Shown: positions 62,951-64,000 of the stretch, piece by piece
Numbering within the stretch: the first letter of the stretch is position 1
Layout of the letters: every line of letters begins with the position of its first letter
DNA from: Planctomycetota bacterium
Lineage (GTDB): Bacteria; Planctomycetota; UBA11346
Assembly (NCBI GenBank): GCA_013816485.1
Contig: JACDEI010000016.1
Location: 1-64,000 of the forward strand
Direction: 5' to 3'
DNA length: 64,000 nt
The notes under the pieces: generated by a model
The model's database searches: none
What the model was told of the DNA's origin: nothing
The model's input: only the letters and a program-made list of their open reading frames with translations
Translations under genes and position numbers: made by a program

Positions 62951-63538
62951 ATGAGCACCGCCGCATCACCAACCTACCCTGCCCTCCTGTCGGTAGTGCA
63001 GTACCCCCACCCGGTCCTGCGCAAACACGCCGACGAGGTCACGGTCTTCGACGACGCCCTGCGCGACTTCTGCGAACGCATGTTCCTGTGCATGGAGCAG
63101 GCCAAGGGCATCGGCCTGGCCGCGCCACAGGTGGCGGTGTCGAAACGCATCTTCATCACCGACCACGCCCGCCGCGAAGAAGGTCAAAGCGACCGCCGGG
63201 TGTGGATCAACCCGCGCATCGTCAACGCCGAGGGCACCTCCGCCTACGAGGAAGGCTGCCTGAGCTTCCCTGGGATGTACGCGCGCGTCGAGCGCTGCGA
63301 CCGTTTCACCATCATCTACCACGACGTCTATGGCGCGGAAAACCGCCTGAGCCTCGATGTCGGCGCTGGCGATTTCCTCGGCGTGGTGGTGCAACACGAA
63401 CTCGACCACCTCGACGGCAAAGTCTTCGTTGATCACCTGACCGACGCGCAGTTGACGCTGATCCGCAAACGCCTGCGTGAGATGGAAAAAGATTACAAGA
63501 AAGCGACTGGCAAACCGGGCGCGATCCTGCGGCGATGA
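62951..63538 (+). CDS. def: Peptide deformylase
   Basis: A 195-residue metalloenzyme that removes the formyl group from nascent proteins. All three motifs are present: GIGLAAPQ, EGCLSFPG (metal Cys) and HELDHLDG (two metal His and catalytic Glu). ATG 62951 gives MSTAASPTYPALLSVVQYPH, a normal start; the frame upstream is not conserved. No strong ribosome site is seen. A 7-bp tandem array lies between it and the histidine kinase. Confidence 0.95.
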   Translation: MSTAASPTYPALLSVVQYPHPVLRKHADEVTVFDDALRDFCERMFLCMEQAKGIGLAAPQVAVSKRIFITDHARREEGQSDRRVWINPRIVNAEGTSAYEEGCLSFPGMYARVERCDRFTIIYHDVYGAENRLSLDVGAGDFLGVVVQHELDHLDGKVFVDHLTDAQLTLIRKRLREMEKDYKKATGKPGAILRR

Positions 63539-63549
63539 CGGTCATGAAC

Positions 63550-63680
63550 GTGCGACGTGCGAAGTGCGAAGTGCGAAGTGCCCACATGCGGAAGCCCGCT
63601 GTGTGGCAGTGCACCATCGAACCGAACAGCGCAACGTCGACCACAACACACCTCGCACCTCGCACCTCGCACCTCGCACC
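63550..63680. repeat. 7-bp tandem arrays in facing orientation
   Basis: GTGCGAA-type units (63550-63581) face four CTCGCAC-type units (63651-63680) across about 70 bp. Pairing is good but not perfect, because the two arrays differ at one base per unit. A single degenerate unit also occurs near 8655. It separates def from the kinase gene. Confidence 0.75.
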
Positions 63681-63692
63681 GTCTCCGCTCGC

Positions 63693-64000
63693 ATGAACAC
63701 CATGAGCGACAATCCAGGTTTCGGCTTCACCGTACCGGACGACCGCGATCGCCTCGCAGAGCTTGGCCGCATCGCCGGCAGCCTGGTGCATGAACTGAAA
63801 AATCCGGTCGGTGTGATCCTGCTCAATGCCGAGCTGATGCAGAAGCAGATCAGCGATGCCCTGTCACCGGCGGAACGCGAACGTGAGGAGAAGCGCCTGC
63901 GCCGCATCGTCGACGCCGCACGCAGCGTGCAGGACATCGTCCAGTCGTTCCTCGCCTTCGCCCGTCCTGGACGCCCCGATCCCGATGCGGTGGATGTGAA
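63693..64000 (+). CDS. Sensor histidine kinase, N-terminal part (cut by window end)
   Basis: The first 102 residues contain the dimerisation and phosphoacceptor helix: LAELGRIAGSLVHELKNPVG with the conserved His, then VILLNAELMQKQISDAL, a charged helix and VQDIVQSFLAFARPGRPD. The rest, including the ATP-binding domain, lies beyond the window. There is no sensor domain before the His, so this is likely a soluble kinase acting with a response regulator, possibly NtrB-like. The start may be ATG 63693 or 63702. Confidence 0.85.
   Translation, partial: MNTMSDNPGFGFTVPDDRDRLAELGRIAGSLVHELKNPVGVILLNAELMQKQISDALSPAEREREEKRLRRIVDAARSVQDIVQSFLAFARPGRPDPDAVDV

Overview
The window is a GC-rich (roughly two-thirds G+C by eye) bacterial chromosome segment with about 46 genes packed on both strands. 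The gene content points to Planctomycetota or a close PVC-superphylum relative: a Ser/Thr kinase fused to a SUMF1-type domain, an FHA protein, a genuine formylglycine-generating enzyme plus a secreted sulfatase, a DUF1080 lipoprotein, ECF sigma factors of the planctomycete/verrucomicrobial type fused or coupled to very large surface proteins, and an LptD-like outer-membrane protein showing a diderm envelope. The taxonomic call is an inference; no 16S rRNA gene is present.

Layout. 0-3.5 kb: a palindromic repeat, a TIM-barrel isomerase and cyclophilin pair, a small basic protein and fabD. 3.6-8.6 kb: an AT-richer secreted protein, the kinase-SUMF1 fusion, a small hypothetical gene and the FHA protein. 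8.8-14.1 kb: LptD-like protein, a membrane-anchored unknown, squalene/phytoene synthase and a fatty acid desaturase, together an envelope-lipid block. 14.2-17.0 kb: a tight four-gene operon DUF4266 lipoprotein - DUF3570 barrel - TlpA-like thioredoxin - ApbE flavin transferase. 17.1-21.0 kb: secreted FGE, transglutaminase-like/TPR protein and DUF1080 lipoprotein. 21.3-28.1 kb: MFS transporter, a beta-helix surface protein with a C-terminal sorting tail, a divergent sigma factor and FecR/beta-helix fusion, and a FAD oxidoreductase. 28.1-31.3 kb: three tiny stress-type genes and a Gcr-like membrane protein. 31.7-42.7 kb: two giant NHL/CBM9-like secreted paralogues flanking an HTH gene, a CAU-anticodon tRNA, a pseudogene fragment and the sulfatase. 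42.7-56.8 kb: a 14-kb operon of sigma factor, anti-sigma/VWA protein and two enormous membrane-anchored proteins. 57.1-61.0 kb: housekeeping translation block (rpsT, rpsF, ssb, rpsR, rplI, rpmE, prfA). 61.4-64 kb: TPR protein, peptide deformylase and the start of a histidine kinase.

Two themes stand out. First, three loci join redox or regulatory modules to unknown envelope proteins: DUF4266-DUF3570-TlpA-ApbE; sigma/FecR-beta-helix opposite a homologous beta-helix; and sigma/VWA/giant proteins. Second, the gaps are full of palindromic repeats. One class has 27-47-nt arms, and most members share the end CCTGGGnnCGC; another is made of short tandem arrays facing their own reverse complement. 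One palindrome lies in frame inside the signal-peptide region of the largest gene, whose start is fixed by a 4-bp ATGA overlap with the gene before it; another abuts the start of the beta-helix gene. A fragment of the largest gene's 3' end is also duplicated about 7 kb away.
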